In this document: positions 32,998 through 43,119 of the stretch, one piece after another
How positions within the stretch are numbered: position 1 is the first letter of the stretch
Layout: each line of letters starts with the position of its first letter
DNA from: Rhinolophus ferrumequinum
Lineage: Eukaryota > Chordata > Mammalia > Chiroptera > Rhinolophidae
Length of the DNA stretch: 64,000 nt
Reading direction: 5' to 3'
Assembly: GCF_004115265.2 (NCBI RefSeq)
Contig: NC_046306.1
Location: 11,111,324 to 11,175,323 of the forward strand
The notes under the pieces: model-generated
The model's input: the letters and a program-made list of their open reading frames with translations, nothing else
The model's database searches: none
Told to the model about the DNA's origin: nothing
Translations under genes and position numbers: made by a program

Positions 32998-34465
32998 ATG
33001 TACCACAATTTGTTTATCCGTTCACCTACCGACGGACATTTGGGTTGTTTCCAGTTTGGGGCTATGATGAAAAGAGTTGCTCTAAATATCGTTGTACAAG
33101 CCTGACTGGACATCTGCACTCATTAATCTTGGATACATCCTTAGGAATGGAATTGCTGTGTTGTATGTTCAATGGATGTTTAACTTTAGTAAGAAATCAC
33201 CAAAGTGAGTGTATCTTCGTATACCCTCCCAACAATATAGGAGAATCCCAGTTGTTCCACATCTCACCATTACTTGTTATTGCCAGTTGTTGTTCTTTTG
33301 TTTGTTTGTTTGAATCAGGCTTACAGTAAAACTCATCATTTTTAGTTCTGTGTGTTTTGACAAATGTATATAGTAGTCATGTAAGCACCATCACAATCGA
33401 AATACAGAATATCGAGGTTGGATTGTTGAGTAACATGATAACTGTATGTTTAACTTTGTAAGAAAGTGTCAAATCCTTTCCTAAGTGCCTATACCATCTT
33501 GCATTCCTGCCAGCAATGAATGAGAATTTCAGCTGCTTCATGTCACTGATACCACTTAGTACTGTCCTTTTTTAAAAAAGTCATTCTGATAGATGTGCGA
33601 TGGTATTTACTTCTGGTTTTAGTTTACATTTCTCTGATGACTAACAATGTTGAGTACCTTTTCATGGGCTTATTGGACATTCATATATATTTTTTCATGA
33701 AGTGTCTGTTCAAACCTTTCATCCTATTTTTTCTGTTGGGATGTTTCTCTGTGTGTTATTGAACTGCAAGAGTTCTTTATATATTCTAAATACAATTCCT
33801 ACGTCAGACATATGTATTATGAATATTTTCTCTAAGCCCGTGGCTTGCCTTTTCATTCTCTTTCTTTTTTTTTAAGTGATTCATTTCTATTTTGTTTCCT
33901 AGTTGTCTTGACAACAATGTATGTACTTGAGAATCCTAAAGTTTTGCAAACAAGCAATATGATGCTTATAAAAAATTTTTATTGGCATAAAATTCACATA
34001 ACATAAAATTCATCATTTTAGCCACTTAAAGTATAAAATTCAGTGAGCATTTCATTTTCTTAACAGTGAATTTTAAAGAGCAGAATTTTCTTAATTTTAA
34101 TAAAGTCCAATTTATAAATTTTTCCTTTTCTGGTTAGTGCTTATGGTATCCTGTCTAAGAAATCTTGGCCCATTCCAAGTGGGTCCTATATTTTTTTCTA
34201 GGAGTTTAAAATATTAGCTTTTATATTTAGGCCTACGATCTATCTCGAATATTTTTCACGTATGATGTGAGGTAGGAGTCGAGTTCATCTTTTTTAGTAT
34301 GAATATCCAATGGTTCCGGCAACATTTGTTGAAAAATAAAACTTTTTTCCTCACTGAGTTACCTTGGTACCTTTGTTGAAAATAGTTGGCCATATACGTG
34401 TTAGTCTAAACCAGCCTCTATATGCTTTTCCATTGATCTGTTTATTTGTCCTTGATTCTTTTACC
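32998..34465 (-). mobile_element. L1M 3' region, antisense, 1.5 kb
   Basis: 'ccacaatttgtttatccgtt', 'gacatttgggttgtttccag', 'tgccagcaatgaatgagaat', 'ttctgatagatgtgcgatgg', 'acctttgttgaaaatagttg'. One or two overlapping old antisense L1 copies; the 130-codon open frame in it is not a gene. Confidence 0.8.
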
Positions 34466-34509
34466 TTTTGAGACATGCAAATTGGCCCAGAGTACCGTAC
34501 CATACAAAC

Positions 34510-34625
34510 AAAATAGGCTGTATTCATACAACAAGTCTTTTCTGAGCCGTCTGTACAGGTCGCTGGGAATATAATGGTACTCAAGATTGAACACTATCCC
34601 TTTCCTCGTGGAACTTGGGGTAGTG
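34510..34625 (-). mobile_element. L2 fragment, antisense
   Basis: 'caggtcgctgggaatataat', 'gaacactatccctttcctcg' follows antisense L2 order. Confidence 0.55.
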
Positions 34626-34689
34626 AACACATACTGATTTTGTCTGCTCAGAATCCTCTCCCCTTCTTCAAGCCTCCCTGGTGGAGCCA

Positions 34690-35092
34690 CTGCCCATCCA
34701 CTCTCATCCCAGGTGGTTCAGATGAGGATGATCTCAACATCCCCTTCCTAAGGTGGACACATGACCCAGGCTTCTATGGCCAACCAAGCTTGGCCAATGA
34801 GCATTAGCACTCACTAGGACATTTTTCTAGAAATACCAGGAACATGTGGTTTTCTTTACTCTGTGGTTTTTCAAGTTGGGGGGCGTCAGGCAGCCACTAT
34901 TGCCTGAGATTGATGCCAACATAGAGGGCATCAGAGTTTATAGGTAGAGATGGACAGATACCCACCATTTGAGCAGCTGGTTCCAGTTGTGCCTGAAACT
35001 TGTGAAACTCCTGGGCTTTTCCAATTCTGACTCAATAAATTCCTTTTTTTTTTTTTTTTTAAACTAAGACCATTTGAGTTGAGCCTCCGTCC
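34690..35092 (+). mobile_element. old LTR-like repeat (recurrent family, sense)
   Basis: 'ggtggacacatgacccaggc', 'tggccaatgagcattagcac', 'ctgactcaataaattccttt', then a T run (35045-35060) and 'gaccatttgagttgagcctc'. The end is the reverse complement of the opening of the 29985 copy. Confidence 0.5.
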
Positions 35093-35254
35093 CCCTGTTA
35101 AACATAACGGAATTAATACAGGCAATCAGGAAAAAGGCAGGGTCAACATGAGCATCTCAGGGAATTTCCCTGGCCAACTTTTGAGACAATTCTTATTGAA
35201 TTCCCTTCTCTTGGATACGTTGGTCCTGCCCCTCTATCCAATCAATCAACAAGT
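35093..35254. other. unassigned
   Basis: No feature recognised. Confidence 0.4.
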
Positions 35255-35525
35255 CCTTCGAGAGCAGTATTTTTCACAGTGACGATTATGACCCACTAGT
35301 GAGTCATGAAACAAATTTAATGGGTCATGGCCAGCACTTTTTTTTTCTTTAATGAAAAAGAAGAGAATAGAGGGAATAGAAAATATCAGAGTGCATTATA
35401 CATTGTGAGGCTAAATATTGTTTTATAAAACTTTTCTTTCTGTTGTATGTATGTGTGCAGTGTATGTAAAATATATTTCTTCCTTTGGGATACAGTCAAA
35501 TCAGTTTGAAAACCACCACTATAGA
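35255..35525 (+). mobile_element. hAT-type non-autonomous element
   Basis: 'cccactagtgagtcatgaaa', 'gaatagaaaatatcagagtg', closing 'caaatcagtttgaaaaccac'. Same family as 6873-7146. Confidence 0.65.
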
Positions 35526-35675
35526 ACAATTTGTGGCAAACACTGTAGGTTGCCCACCCAATAACCACTTCCCTCTTTCTCCTTACTAAGAAAACTGTGA
35601 TTTTGTTCAGGAATGGAAGCAACCATGCGTTTTATAGGAAAATTAAGCTGCAAGAGTTAGGAGTGGGAAAGAGTT

Positions 35676-36125
35676 TTGGTTTTCAAAGTGTGGCCCAACA
35701 ATCCCTGAGGGTCCCTGAGACCCTTCCAGGAGGTCCATGAGACCCTCCTTGTTGCAACAATATATTTGCATGAGGCCAGAATTTATTCATATCTTTTGAG
35801 CAAAACAACACATCACAGTGGATTGAATGTAGAAGCAGAAATTAGAATTTAGCTTCTTCTCCTAAGCCAGACATTAAAGAGATGAAGAAATATGTAAAAC
35901 AGCGCCTCACTTTTAACTATTTTTTTCACTTTGGAAAATATAGCTATTTTTCATAAAAATTGTTATTTATGTTAACCTGCAAAAGGTAACTTTAAATGAA
36001 CTAATGAATACATATATTTAAAATTTTCAGTTTAACTTCCGATACAGCAAATATCAATCAATATAACCACATAAACCAAGCTCTTTGGGATCATTGATAA
36101 TCTTTAAGAGTTTGAGAACCACTCA
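35676..36125 (+). mobile_element. hAT-Charlie element with transposase remnant
   Basis: Starts 'ggttttcaaagtgtggccc', ends 'taagagtttgagaaccactc' (inverted repeats). 35760-35910 is the tail of a hAT transposase gene; the rest of the gene is deleted. Confidence 0.75.
35760..35910 (+). pseudogene. hAT transposase C-terminal remnant
   Basis: Plus-strand codons read YLHEARIYSYLLSKTTHHSG then LNVEAEIRI before a stop and a further tail. The family norm for this hAT dimerisation-domain end is about 'YLCEAGFSSYTSTKTTYRNR-LNAEADMRI', so the match is clear although in-frame stops and the lost catalytic part make it dead. Confidence 0.65.
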
Positions 36126-36490
36126 CTTAAGCCACTCATGGTTGTTTTCTTCCCATCACCAGTGATTTTATTAGGAATGTGATACAATTTCAGAAAATGC
36201 AACTTGAAGTCTGCTGAGGACTTCTCAGAATGTTTTCCTTCTAGGGAAAGAAAAAAAGAGCTGCATGGGAAGAAACAGCCGCTGTTCTTCTATTCCACGT
36301 GGTTAATGTATCCGCGATGTGATGCCTGGAGCAGTGGCAGCCATTCTACAATGATGAGGTTACAAGCTGGAGGACAAAGTCTATACACTGAGGATGGCAG
36401 GGGGGAAAGACAGAAAGAATATGGGTCCTTGAAGACAGTGCTCAGCTGCTGTATCCACCAACCCAGGACAACCTATCTCTGGATTTATTG
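36126..36490. other. unassigned
   Basis: 36330-36400 ('gtggcagccattctacaatg') may be a fragment of the recurrent LTR-like family. The 116-codon open frame over this area has no recognisable domain. Confidence 0.4.
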
Positions 36491-36670
36491 TTTGGTGAAT
36501 AATAAATCTCTCCCACTAGATTGTATGATCCATGAGAGCAGAGTTTTGTTTTGATTTTTCTTTTTTTTTCTTTTTTTGTCTGATTTAATCATTGCCATAT
36601 CACCAGCACCTAGAACAGTGCCAGGAACATAGTACATGATAGGTTAATGTCTGTCGAATAAATGAATGAC
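36491..36670 (+). mobile_element. L2 3' end, sense
   Basis: 'ttgtatgatccatgagagca', 'caccagcacctagaacagtg', 'cgaataaatgaatgac': the L2 3' terminus. Confidence 0.85.
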
Positions 36671-36954
36671 TCCTTAAAAATAGTCCTTGTTGGATTTAGT
36701 TGTTGTTGTTAGCTAACGAATCCTAATTGATTCAAGTGTCCAACCCTACTCCACTTTCCATCTTTTCAGGGTTCCTTTTCAGGGATTCTCTTGAATAAGC
36801 CTTCCATCAATCAACATTCCAGCCTAGCTGAGCAAGCCCTAATTTATATTCTCACAATACCATGGGATTATTTCTATTTCAGCACTTGTCACTTTTTTTT
36901 TTGTAACTACCTCTTTATTGGCTCAAACAAAATCAAGTTCATTTCTCTCTCACT
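36671..36954. other. unassigned
   Basis: No feature recognised. Confidence 0.4.
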
Positions 36955-37029
36955 TACAAGATGTGATCAAAAAAATACAATGAATGTTTAAATTTTTAAA
37001 AATTTATATAGTAAAAAGACACATTGCCA

Positions 37030-37308
37030 TTAATACCCCTCAAAATACTCCCCCTCACTTTGAATACACTTATCCCATTGTTCTTGCCACTTTCTGAAGC
37101 AGTTCTGGAAGTCCTCTTTTGTGAGTATCTTTAATTGCACTGTCGTGGCTGCCTTGATGTCCTGAATCGACTTAAAATGGTTACCTTTCAGGGTCATTTT
37201 GACTTCGGGGAAGAGCCAGACGTCACATGGTGCCAGCTCTGGTGAATAAAGTGGATAAGGACACACCATAATGTTTTTACTTGACAGAAACCACCATACT
37301 AGAAGCAA
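37030..37308 (-). pseudogene. mariner transposase C-terminal part, left half
   Basis: Open for 92 codons: '...PYPLYSPELAPCDVWLFPEV', 'FKSIQDIKAATTVQLKILTK', 'EDFQNCFRKWQEQWDKCIQS', 'EGEYFEGY' stop. Typical mariner end. The third catalytic position ('SPDLAP' in active relatives) reads SPELAP here, and everything upstream, including the first two catalytic aspartates, is lost or degraded. Confidence 0.85.
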
Positions 37309-37525
37309 TGTGTGACACAGAGCCTTTCTCGTTGTGATAAAAAACTACAGTGAATGCTGCTGCCGAGTGCCATCCAACAGAAAGGCAGGAATCTTGAATA
37401 CTGGAAGCAGTACGTCGAACCTTAGTAACAGTGTGTGACAAGTTTCAACTTCTTCAGTGCAGTCAGTCAGGTGTGAGCTACGGTTGAGAGAAGGTGTTTT
37501 TTAAAGTGTGCCATAAATCATCCTC

Positions 37526-37790
37526 CATCATGACAACGCTCCATGTCACACATCACTTCTGGTAGGGCAATTTCTGTAAATAAAAACATTACGCTGTGGC
37601 CTCATCCACTTTATGCACCGGATCTGGCACTGTGCAACTTCTGGCTCTTCCCCAAAGTCAAAATGATTCAGGACATCAAGGCAGCCATGGCAGCACTCAC
37701 AAAAGAGGACTTCCAAAACTACTTCAGAAAGTGGCAAGAATGATGGGATAAGTGTGTTCGAAGCGAGAGGAAGCATTTTGAGGGAGATTA
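37526..37790 (+). pseudogene. mariner transposase C-terminal part, right half
   Basis: Carries the second catalytic motif HHDNAPCHTS at 37526-37555 and, after a frame change, YAPDLALCNFWLFPKV with the third aspartate at 37621-37623, then QDIKAAMAALTKEDFQNYF, RKWQE, an early stop, and a tail that ends HFEGD. Internal frame changes and the missing N-terminal half make it non-functional. It keeps HHDN, which the left half has lost. Confidence 0.85.
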
Positions 37791-37869
37791 ATGGCAATGT
37801 GTCTTTTACTATAAATTTTTTTAATTTGTGTAATTCACTGTACACATATTGTTTGATCACAACTCGTAA

Positions 37870-38244
37870 CAATCCAGATTCAGGTGGTTCTGGAGCAGAA
37901 GCAATGGCACCCTCAACACACACTTCAATCTCTAGGCCCAAGGTAGTTGCTCTAGCTCCTGCTATCAAATCTGTATCCCAGACAATGGGAAAGGATGGGA
38001 GAAAGGGCAAAGAGAGAATATGTCCATTCCTTTTAATGGAATGAACTGGAAGGAGCATGCATCCTTTCTGTTCACAAAAATTCACATGAACATCTCAAAA
38101 CTTAGTCACATGAACACTTAGATCCAAAGGAGGCTCAGAAATATATTAATCAACTGGACAACCACATGCCAGCTAAAACTTATGAGTTCTGTTTTTAAAG
38201 AAAGAAGGAAATAAGGGATATTAGTGATCAACCAGCTGTTTCTG
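37870..38244. other. unassigned
   Basis: No named repeat or gene. Confidence 0.4.
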
Positions 38245-38335
38245 CCATAGTATTTGGTCTTTGCATCCTCAGAGCCTCAAACAGGGTTTGGCACATAGTA
38301 AATGTTGAGGGAATGTTTAATGAAAGAAAGAACAA
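38245..38335 (+). mobile_element. L2 3' end, sense
   Basis: 'gcatcctcagagcctcaaac', 'tttggcacatagtaaatgtt'. Confidence 0.75.
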
Positions 38336-38716
38336 AGGAGAAAAAATAAAACCTAAGACTCCTGCCCGTGATCGATGCACCATTAATCTGGAGAGACAAA
38401 GAAAACGCAGAAGAAGAGCTAATGTACCACTCAAAACAATACTTGGTGACATGGTAAATCAATTTCCATTTTCTCTGTGGGATAGATCATTTTCCTGGCC
38501 CCATAATATCCCTCAACCTCCTCCTTTCCACAGGAGCTAACTCTCTAGACTCTGACCCACTCTGTGGGGCAAAATCTCCATTGCCCGTCCCTTCACCTGT
38601 GTCCATTTTCTAATGGACAAAAAGATTAATGACAAAAATGGACAGTAAATGGACAACTGTAACCTTCATGAACTCAGAGACCCATGTAGATTTAGCTTTG
38701 GTGGTATCTCACATTC
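38336..38716. other. unassigned
   Basis: No feature recognised. Confidence 0.4.
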
Positions 38717-38731
38717 AAGAAACACAGTTCA

Positions 38732-39109
38732 GGGAGCGGCCGGATGGCTCAGTTGGTTAGGGCGCAAGCTCTGAACAACAGGGTTGCTGGTTTGATTCCC
38801 ACATGGACCAGTGAGCTGTGCCCTCCACAACTAGATTGAAGACAATGAGCTGCCACTGAGCTGCAGGAGGGGCGGCCGGATGGCTCAGTTGGTTAGAGCT
38901 CTAGCTCTTAACAACAAGGTTGCCGGTTCAATTCCTGCATGGGATGTTGGGCTGCCGGAAACTAAGATTGAAAACAGCGACTGGACTTCGAATTGAGCTG
39001 TGCCCTCAACTAGATTGAAGGACAACAACTTGACTTGGAGCTGATGGGCCCTGGAAAAACACACTGTTCCCCAGTATTTCCCAATTTAAAAAAAAAAGGA
39101 AAAAGAAAA
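38732..39109 (+). mobile_element. bat SINE dimer inserted as one unit
   Basis: Two head-to-tail SINE units, 38732-38871 and 38872-39109, each with 'gcggccggatggctcagttg' and a B box. Only one target duplication encloses both: aagaaacacagttca at 38717-38731 and 39110-39124. The first unit has no A tail; the second ends with an A-rich tail. Confidence 0.9.
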
Positions 39110-39124
39110 AAGAAACACAGTTCA

Positions 39125-39319
39125 ACAGCCAAACATAACTAGAAAAGAACTGCATTTCCCCTCACATCTCTCAAGAACACTAAAAGAAAGTCACAGCAAT
39201 ACTAATGAAAAGGCCATGTCCTTTCTTAGCCACGCCTCTCACCTGCTCTAATGTCTGCCTTGCCAAGCCCCTCATTCACTCCCTGGCCTATACTATTCTC
39301 CCTCCCTCCAGTCCTTTAG
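39125..39319. other. unassigned
   Basis: No feature recognised. Confidence 0.4.
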
Positions 39320-39480
39320 ATGAGAGGTTCTTAAAGTGTGGTCCTGGATCAGTAGTCTTAGGTTATCTGGAAGCTTGTTAGAAATGTAAAATTTGGGGCT
39401 CCACCCAGATCTACTCAACGGGAAGCTCGGAAATGGGGCTCAGGTGATCCTTATGCACACTAAAGTTTAAGAAGCTCCTG
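39320..39480 (+). mobile_element. MER20 (hAT-Charlie)
   Basis: 'aggttcttaaagtgtggtcc', 'aagcttgttagaaatgtaaa', 'cactaaagtttaagaag'. Confidence 0.85.
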
Positions 39481-39485
39481 CCCTG

Positions 39486-39772
39486 GATCAGTGATTCTCA
39501 ACCTCGGCTGCTCATTGGAATCATCTTAAGAATTTAGAAAAATCTGGATGTCCACGCCACACTGCAGATCGATTAAGGCAGGCGTGCTTCTGTACTACCG
39601 TGTTTCCCCCAAAATAAGACCTAACTGGAAAAGAAGCCCTAGCACGATGTTTCAGGATGACATCCCCTGAACATAAGCCCTAATGCGTCTTTTGGAGCAA
39701 AACTTGATATAAGACCTGGTCTTATTTTCAGGAAAACATGTATGCAGCCAGGTTCGAAAACTACTAGATTAG
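39486..39772 (+). mobile_element. hAT-Charlie MITE (MER58-like), split by a TA-target MITE
   Basis: Left part 'tcagtgattctcaacctcgg', right part after the insertion 'gcagccaggttcgaaaacta'. The two together form the usual inverted ends. Confidence 0.75.
39598..39740. mobile_element. Tc1/mariner-type MITE, short variant, 143 bp
   Basis: Ends ccgtgtttcccccaaaataa and '...cttattttcaggaaaacatg'; TA at 39596-39597 and 39741-39742. Same family as 8739 and 57290 on one side ('gcgtcttttggagcaaaa'), but the middle is different ('aggatgacatcccctgaaca'). Confidence 0.85.
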
Positions 39773-39894
39773 GTTTAGTCTTTCCTCCTTTCTTCCCTTC
39801 TCTTAGAACTCTTTTTCAGAACCATGAACCAATCAAACTCAAATTGGCTAACGGAGAAAAAAAAAAGGTTAGAGATAAAATTTATGACTTATAG

Positions 39895-40262
39895 AACTGA
39901 AATAAAATGTCCAACGTAGTTCTCCCTTCCAGCACTGGCGGATCCAAGTGCTCAAAGATGCCATCAGAATTTTTTATTCCCTCATGTTCTCAGCTTCTCT
40001 TTGTGTGGGCTTCACTGTCTCAACGTGATGGCAAAGACAGCTGTGGGCAGTTCCAAGAAAGGAGAGTGTCTTTGACAGTTTCAGCAGTCTAGGTACTAGT
40101 AAGAGGATTATCTGATTGGTCCAGCTTGGATCATGTGTCCATCCCTGAACCCGAATTATCTGATTGGTCCAGCTTGGATCATGTGTCCATCCCTGAACCA
40201 ATCACAGTGGCCAGATGAATGATGTCCTCTGATTGGCTGGGCTTGGGGCATATGTTCCCATC
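39895..40262 (-). mobile_element. old LTR-like repeat with a tandem duplication
   Basis: Ends with the 'attggtccagcttggatcat' block of the recurrent family; 40107-40200 holds two copies of a 48-base unit. Confidence 0.4.
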
Positions 40263-40827
40263 CAGAACTGAGGGAACTAGATGTAGACTGAAGAGACTAA
40301 AGGAACCAGGGACTGGCAATGAGTGTGGTAGCATCTTCCAAAGGAGTGCGCAGCAGGTAAAAATACAGCCATCTCCTCCATAGTCCCTCTCCATCTGCCT
40401 CTGAGTTCATTCGCAGTTATCACAAAAGTCCAGGGAAACTAGTAAGCAAAAGTCTACTCTGAAGACCTCATCGCTGAGCAGGAAAAGACTGAATGCTCTT
40501 TTCTTTGGGGGCAGGGTGCTATAAGCACTTATATTAATTATTTAATCACGTAAATTTATATGGGGGATTCTGGATATAATTTAGGGGAGATTCTGAATAA
40601 TTCATACTTGACTCATAATGCATACGTATTCTAATGCCAGATAAGTGGAAAATTATACACCAGAAATACTGTTCATGCAAATATGCATCTTTACACTCTG
40701 CATAAAGAAGGCACCATGGCGTAATTGATAACGATGAAGCCAAAGAAACAGTAATTTAAATTTCGTATTAAGTTCTGTTTAATTAGTTATAATGCATTAA
40801 AAGTAAGCTAGTGATTTAAAGATTATT
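40263..40827. other. non-coding, nothing recognised
   Basis: About 560 bases unassigned; A/T-rich from 40530. Confidence 0.45.
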
Positions 40828-41470
40828 TTTCCAGTTTTATTGAGACATAATTGACATACATCACTGTACAAGTTTCAGGCATGCAGTGTGATGGTTTGAT
40901 TTACATACATTGTGAAGTAATTACCAAAGTAGGTTCAGCTAACACACATCTTCTCATAGAGATACAATAAAAAGAAGAGAAAAAACAAAAAAGGAAAAAA
41001 TTTTCTCCTTGTAGTGAGAACTCATAGGATTTACTCTCTTAAAAACTTTCCTGGGGTGGCCGGATGGCTCAGTTGGTTAGAGCACAAGCTCTTGGTTGCC
41101 GGTTCAATTCCCGCATGGGATGGTGGGCTGCGCCCCTGCAACTAAAGATTGAAAAAAAACGGCAACTGGACTTGGAGCTGAGCTGCGCCCTCCACAACTA
41201 GATTGAAGGACAACGACTTGGAGCTGATGGGCCCTGGAGAGACACACTGTTCCCCCATATTCCCCAATAAAATATATATTTTTTAAAAGTTATTGTGCTG
41301 TCAATTATGTATTAAAAAAAAAAATCTTTCCTATGTATCAGACAGCAGTGTTAGCTACAGTCATTGGATTGGACATTACATTCCTAGAACTTATGTGCCT
41401 TATAACTGGAAGTTTGTACCTTTTGACCACCTTCCTCCAATTTCTCCTCCTTACCCTCAAAGTTTTTATA
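40828..41470 (-). mobile_element. L1 3' UTR, antisense, split by a SINE
   Basis: 'cagttttattgagacataat', 'caagtttcaggcatgcagtg' on the left and 'agcagtgttagctacagtca' on the right of the SINE. Confidence 0.85.
41053..41319 (+). mobile_element. bat SINE (Rhin-like)
   Basis: 'gtggccggatggctcagttg', 'gccggttcaattcccgcatg', 'tgggctgcgcccctgcaact', 'tccccaataaaatatatatt'. Target duplications aaaaactttcct (41041-41052) and aaaaatctttcct (41320-41332). Confidence 0.9.
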
Positions 41471-42239
41471 CATGTATATGCACATGTATATAATTTTCCA
41501 TAAAATCATAAAGGTAACCGTATCTTATATATTGGGAGGGGGTTCCTTTTCTAGTGAAATCTTTTTTTTTTAATTAAAGTTTATTGGGGAGACAATTGTT
41601 GGCAAAGTTACATAGATTTCAGGTGTACAATTCTGTAATAAAGCATCTATATAGTCTAGTGAAATCTTTTTGGTTTTCTCTTCCTTTCTTCTGGTTAGCT
41701 TCTCTGTCCCCTTTTCTCCTTTTCCTCCTCCTTCCTCATCTCTATATACTCCCAACTTTTTCTCCAGGCCTATGTAATTTCATACATATACATATACACA
41801 TATGTGTTTGGATACCTAGAGATATACAAATGCATATATATGGAGATACACACACACATGCACACACACTGGATACACAGGAGTTTATATAATAGGATCA
41901 TTTTGTCCTCGATTTTTCTGTGCCCTGCTTTTCTCCTTTAACAGTATCACTGGCAATCCCTCGCGGTCACCTGGCGGAGAGCATTCTGATGGTTATGAGA
42001 TATTCTGTTGCATGGCGATACCATGATCTATTCCACCGCTCCCTACAGATGGAGTTTTACTTTGTTTGCCACTTTTGCCACTATAAACAATACTAATAAA
42101 TCTTCTCGCACACATATGCTTACTTACATAGGTTCCTAAGAGTGGAATCTATCCCACAGAAATGTTAAAAGACATTGACCAAATGCCATAACATACAATG
42201 GGATTTCCTCTATATGGCCACCAGCAGTAACTGTGATGG
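41471..42239 (-). mobile_element. L1ME-type fragment, antisense
   Basis: 'cagtatcactggcaatccct', 'cctaagagtggaatctatcc', 'atatggccaccagcagtaac'. Interrupted by the short young L1 at 41566-41655; CA-rich run near 41850. Confidence 0.55.
41566..41655 (-). mobile_element. young 5'-truncated L1, about 90 bp
   Basis: T run, then 'aagtttattggggagacaat', 'agatttcaggtgtacaattc'. Identical target duplications ctagtgaaatctttt at 41551-41565 and 41656-41670. Confidence 0.85.
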
Positions 42240-42313
42240 CTCTTTCTTTTTATTTTTTCCCTCCTCCTCCTTCTTTTCCTCTTCCTTCCTCTTCTCCTCC
42301 TCCTCCTCCTTCT
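42240..42313. repeat. TCC/CTT-rich low-complexity tract
   Basis: Polypyrimidine with TCC triplets. Confidence 0.95.
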
Positions 42314-42945
42314 AAATTGAGGTGACATTCACATAACATAAAAGTAACCATCACTGGTATTTAGCAGAGTCACAATGTGGTGTACCCATCACCTCTATCT
42401 AGTTCTAAAACATTTCCATCACCCGAAAAGGAAACCCCATTGCCACTAGCAGTCATTCCCTATTTGCCCTGCTCCTATCCCCTGACAACCTTAATCTACT
42501 TTCCGTCTCTATGGATTTACCTATTCTGGACCTTTCATGTAAATGGAATCATACAATATACAGCCTTTTGTGACTGACTTCTTTCACTTAGCGTAATGTT
42601 TGAAGTTTCACCCGTGACGCGGGTATCAGTACTTCATTCCTTTTGGTGACTGGATAATATTTAATTGATGGCTACACCACATTTTGTTTATCCACTCATC
42701 ATGTGATGGACATTTGGGTTGTTTCCACTTTTTGGCTCTTATGAAGAATGCTGCCATGAACACTCATACACAAGATTTGTGTGGACGTATGTTTTCAGTT
42801 CTCTTGGGTGTCTACCTAGGAATAGAATTGCTCAGTCATAAGACAATTTTATGTTTAGCTTTTTGAGGAACTGCCAAACCGTGTTCCACGGTGGCTGCAC
42901 TATTCTGCAGTCCCACCAACAGTGCACAAAGGTCTGTTTTCTCAT
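42314..42945 (-). mobile_element. L1M 3' UTR, antisense
   Basis: 'aaattgaggtgacattcaca', 'gtgtacccatcacctctatc', 'ggacatttgggttgtttcca', 'agtcccaccaacagtgcaca'. Well preserved order. Confidence 0.88.
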
Positions 42946-42947
42946 CA

Positions 42948-43119
42948 GGATACCCATCATTGGATTAGGACCCACTCTAATCCAATAGGACCTCATCCTA
43001 ATTTAACTAATTACATCTGCAAAGACCCTATTTCTATTAATTAATAAGGTCACATTTACAGGTACAGAGGTCAGGACTTGAATATATCTTTCTGGAAGAC
43101 ACAGTTCAACCCACAATAG
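42948..43119 (-). mobile_element. MLT1 LTR fragment (ERVL-MaLR fossil)
   Basis: 'aattacatctgcaaagaccc', 'aaggtcacatttacaggtac', 'cacagttcaacccacaatag'. Partial, ancient. Confidence 0.8.

Larger units (their letters stand above)
36957..37866. mobile_element. composite mariner: two 3' halves head to head, 910 bp
   Basis: Left half (36957-about 37380) is antisense, right half (about 37381-37866) is sense. Both keep the 3' part of the same mariner and both outer ends carry the same terminal repeat: left caagatgtgatcaaa, right (reverse complement) cgagttgtgatcaaa, bordered by TA at 36955-36956 and 37867-37868. The 5' halves are missing. Seen directly: inverted arrangement, matching ends, TA borders. 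Inferred: the unit could have moved as one element, since each end is a functional-type terminus. Confidence 0.75.

Noticed and set aside
32937-33329. 130-codon open frame
   Set aside because: Lies in antisense L1 3' UTR.
37546-38085. 179-codon minus-strand open frame
   Set aside because: It is antisense to the right half of the composite mariner and its flank; the real coding sense is the opposite strand.
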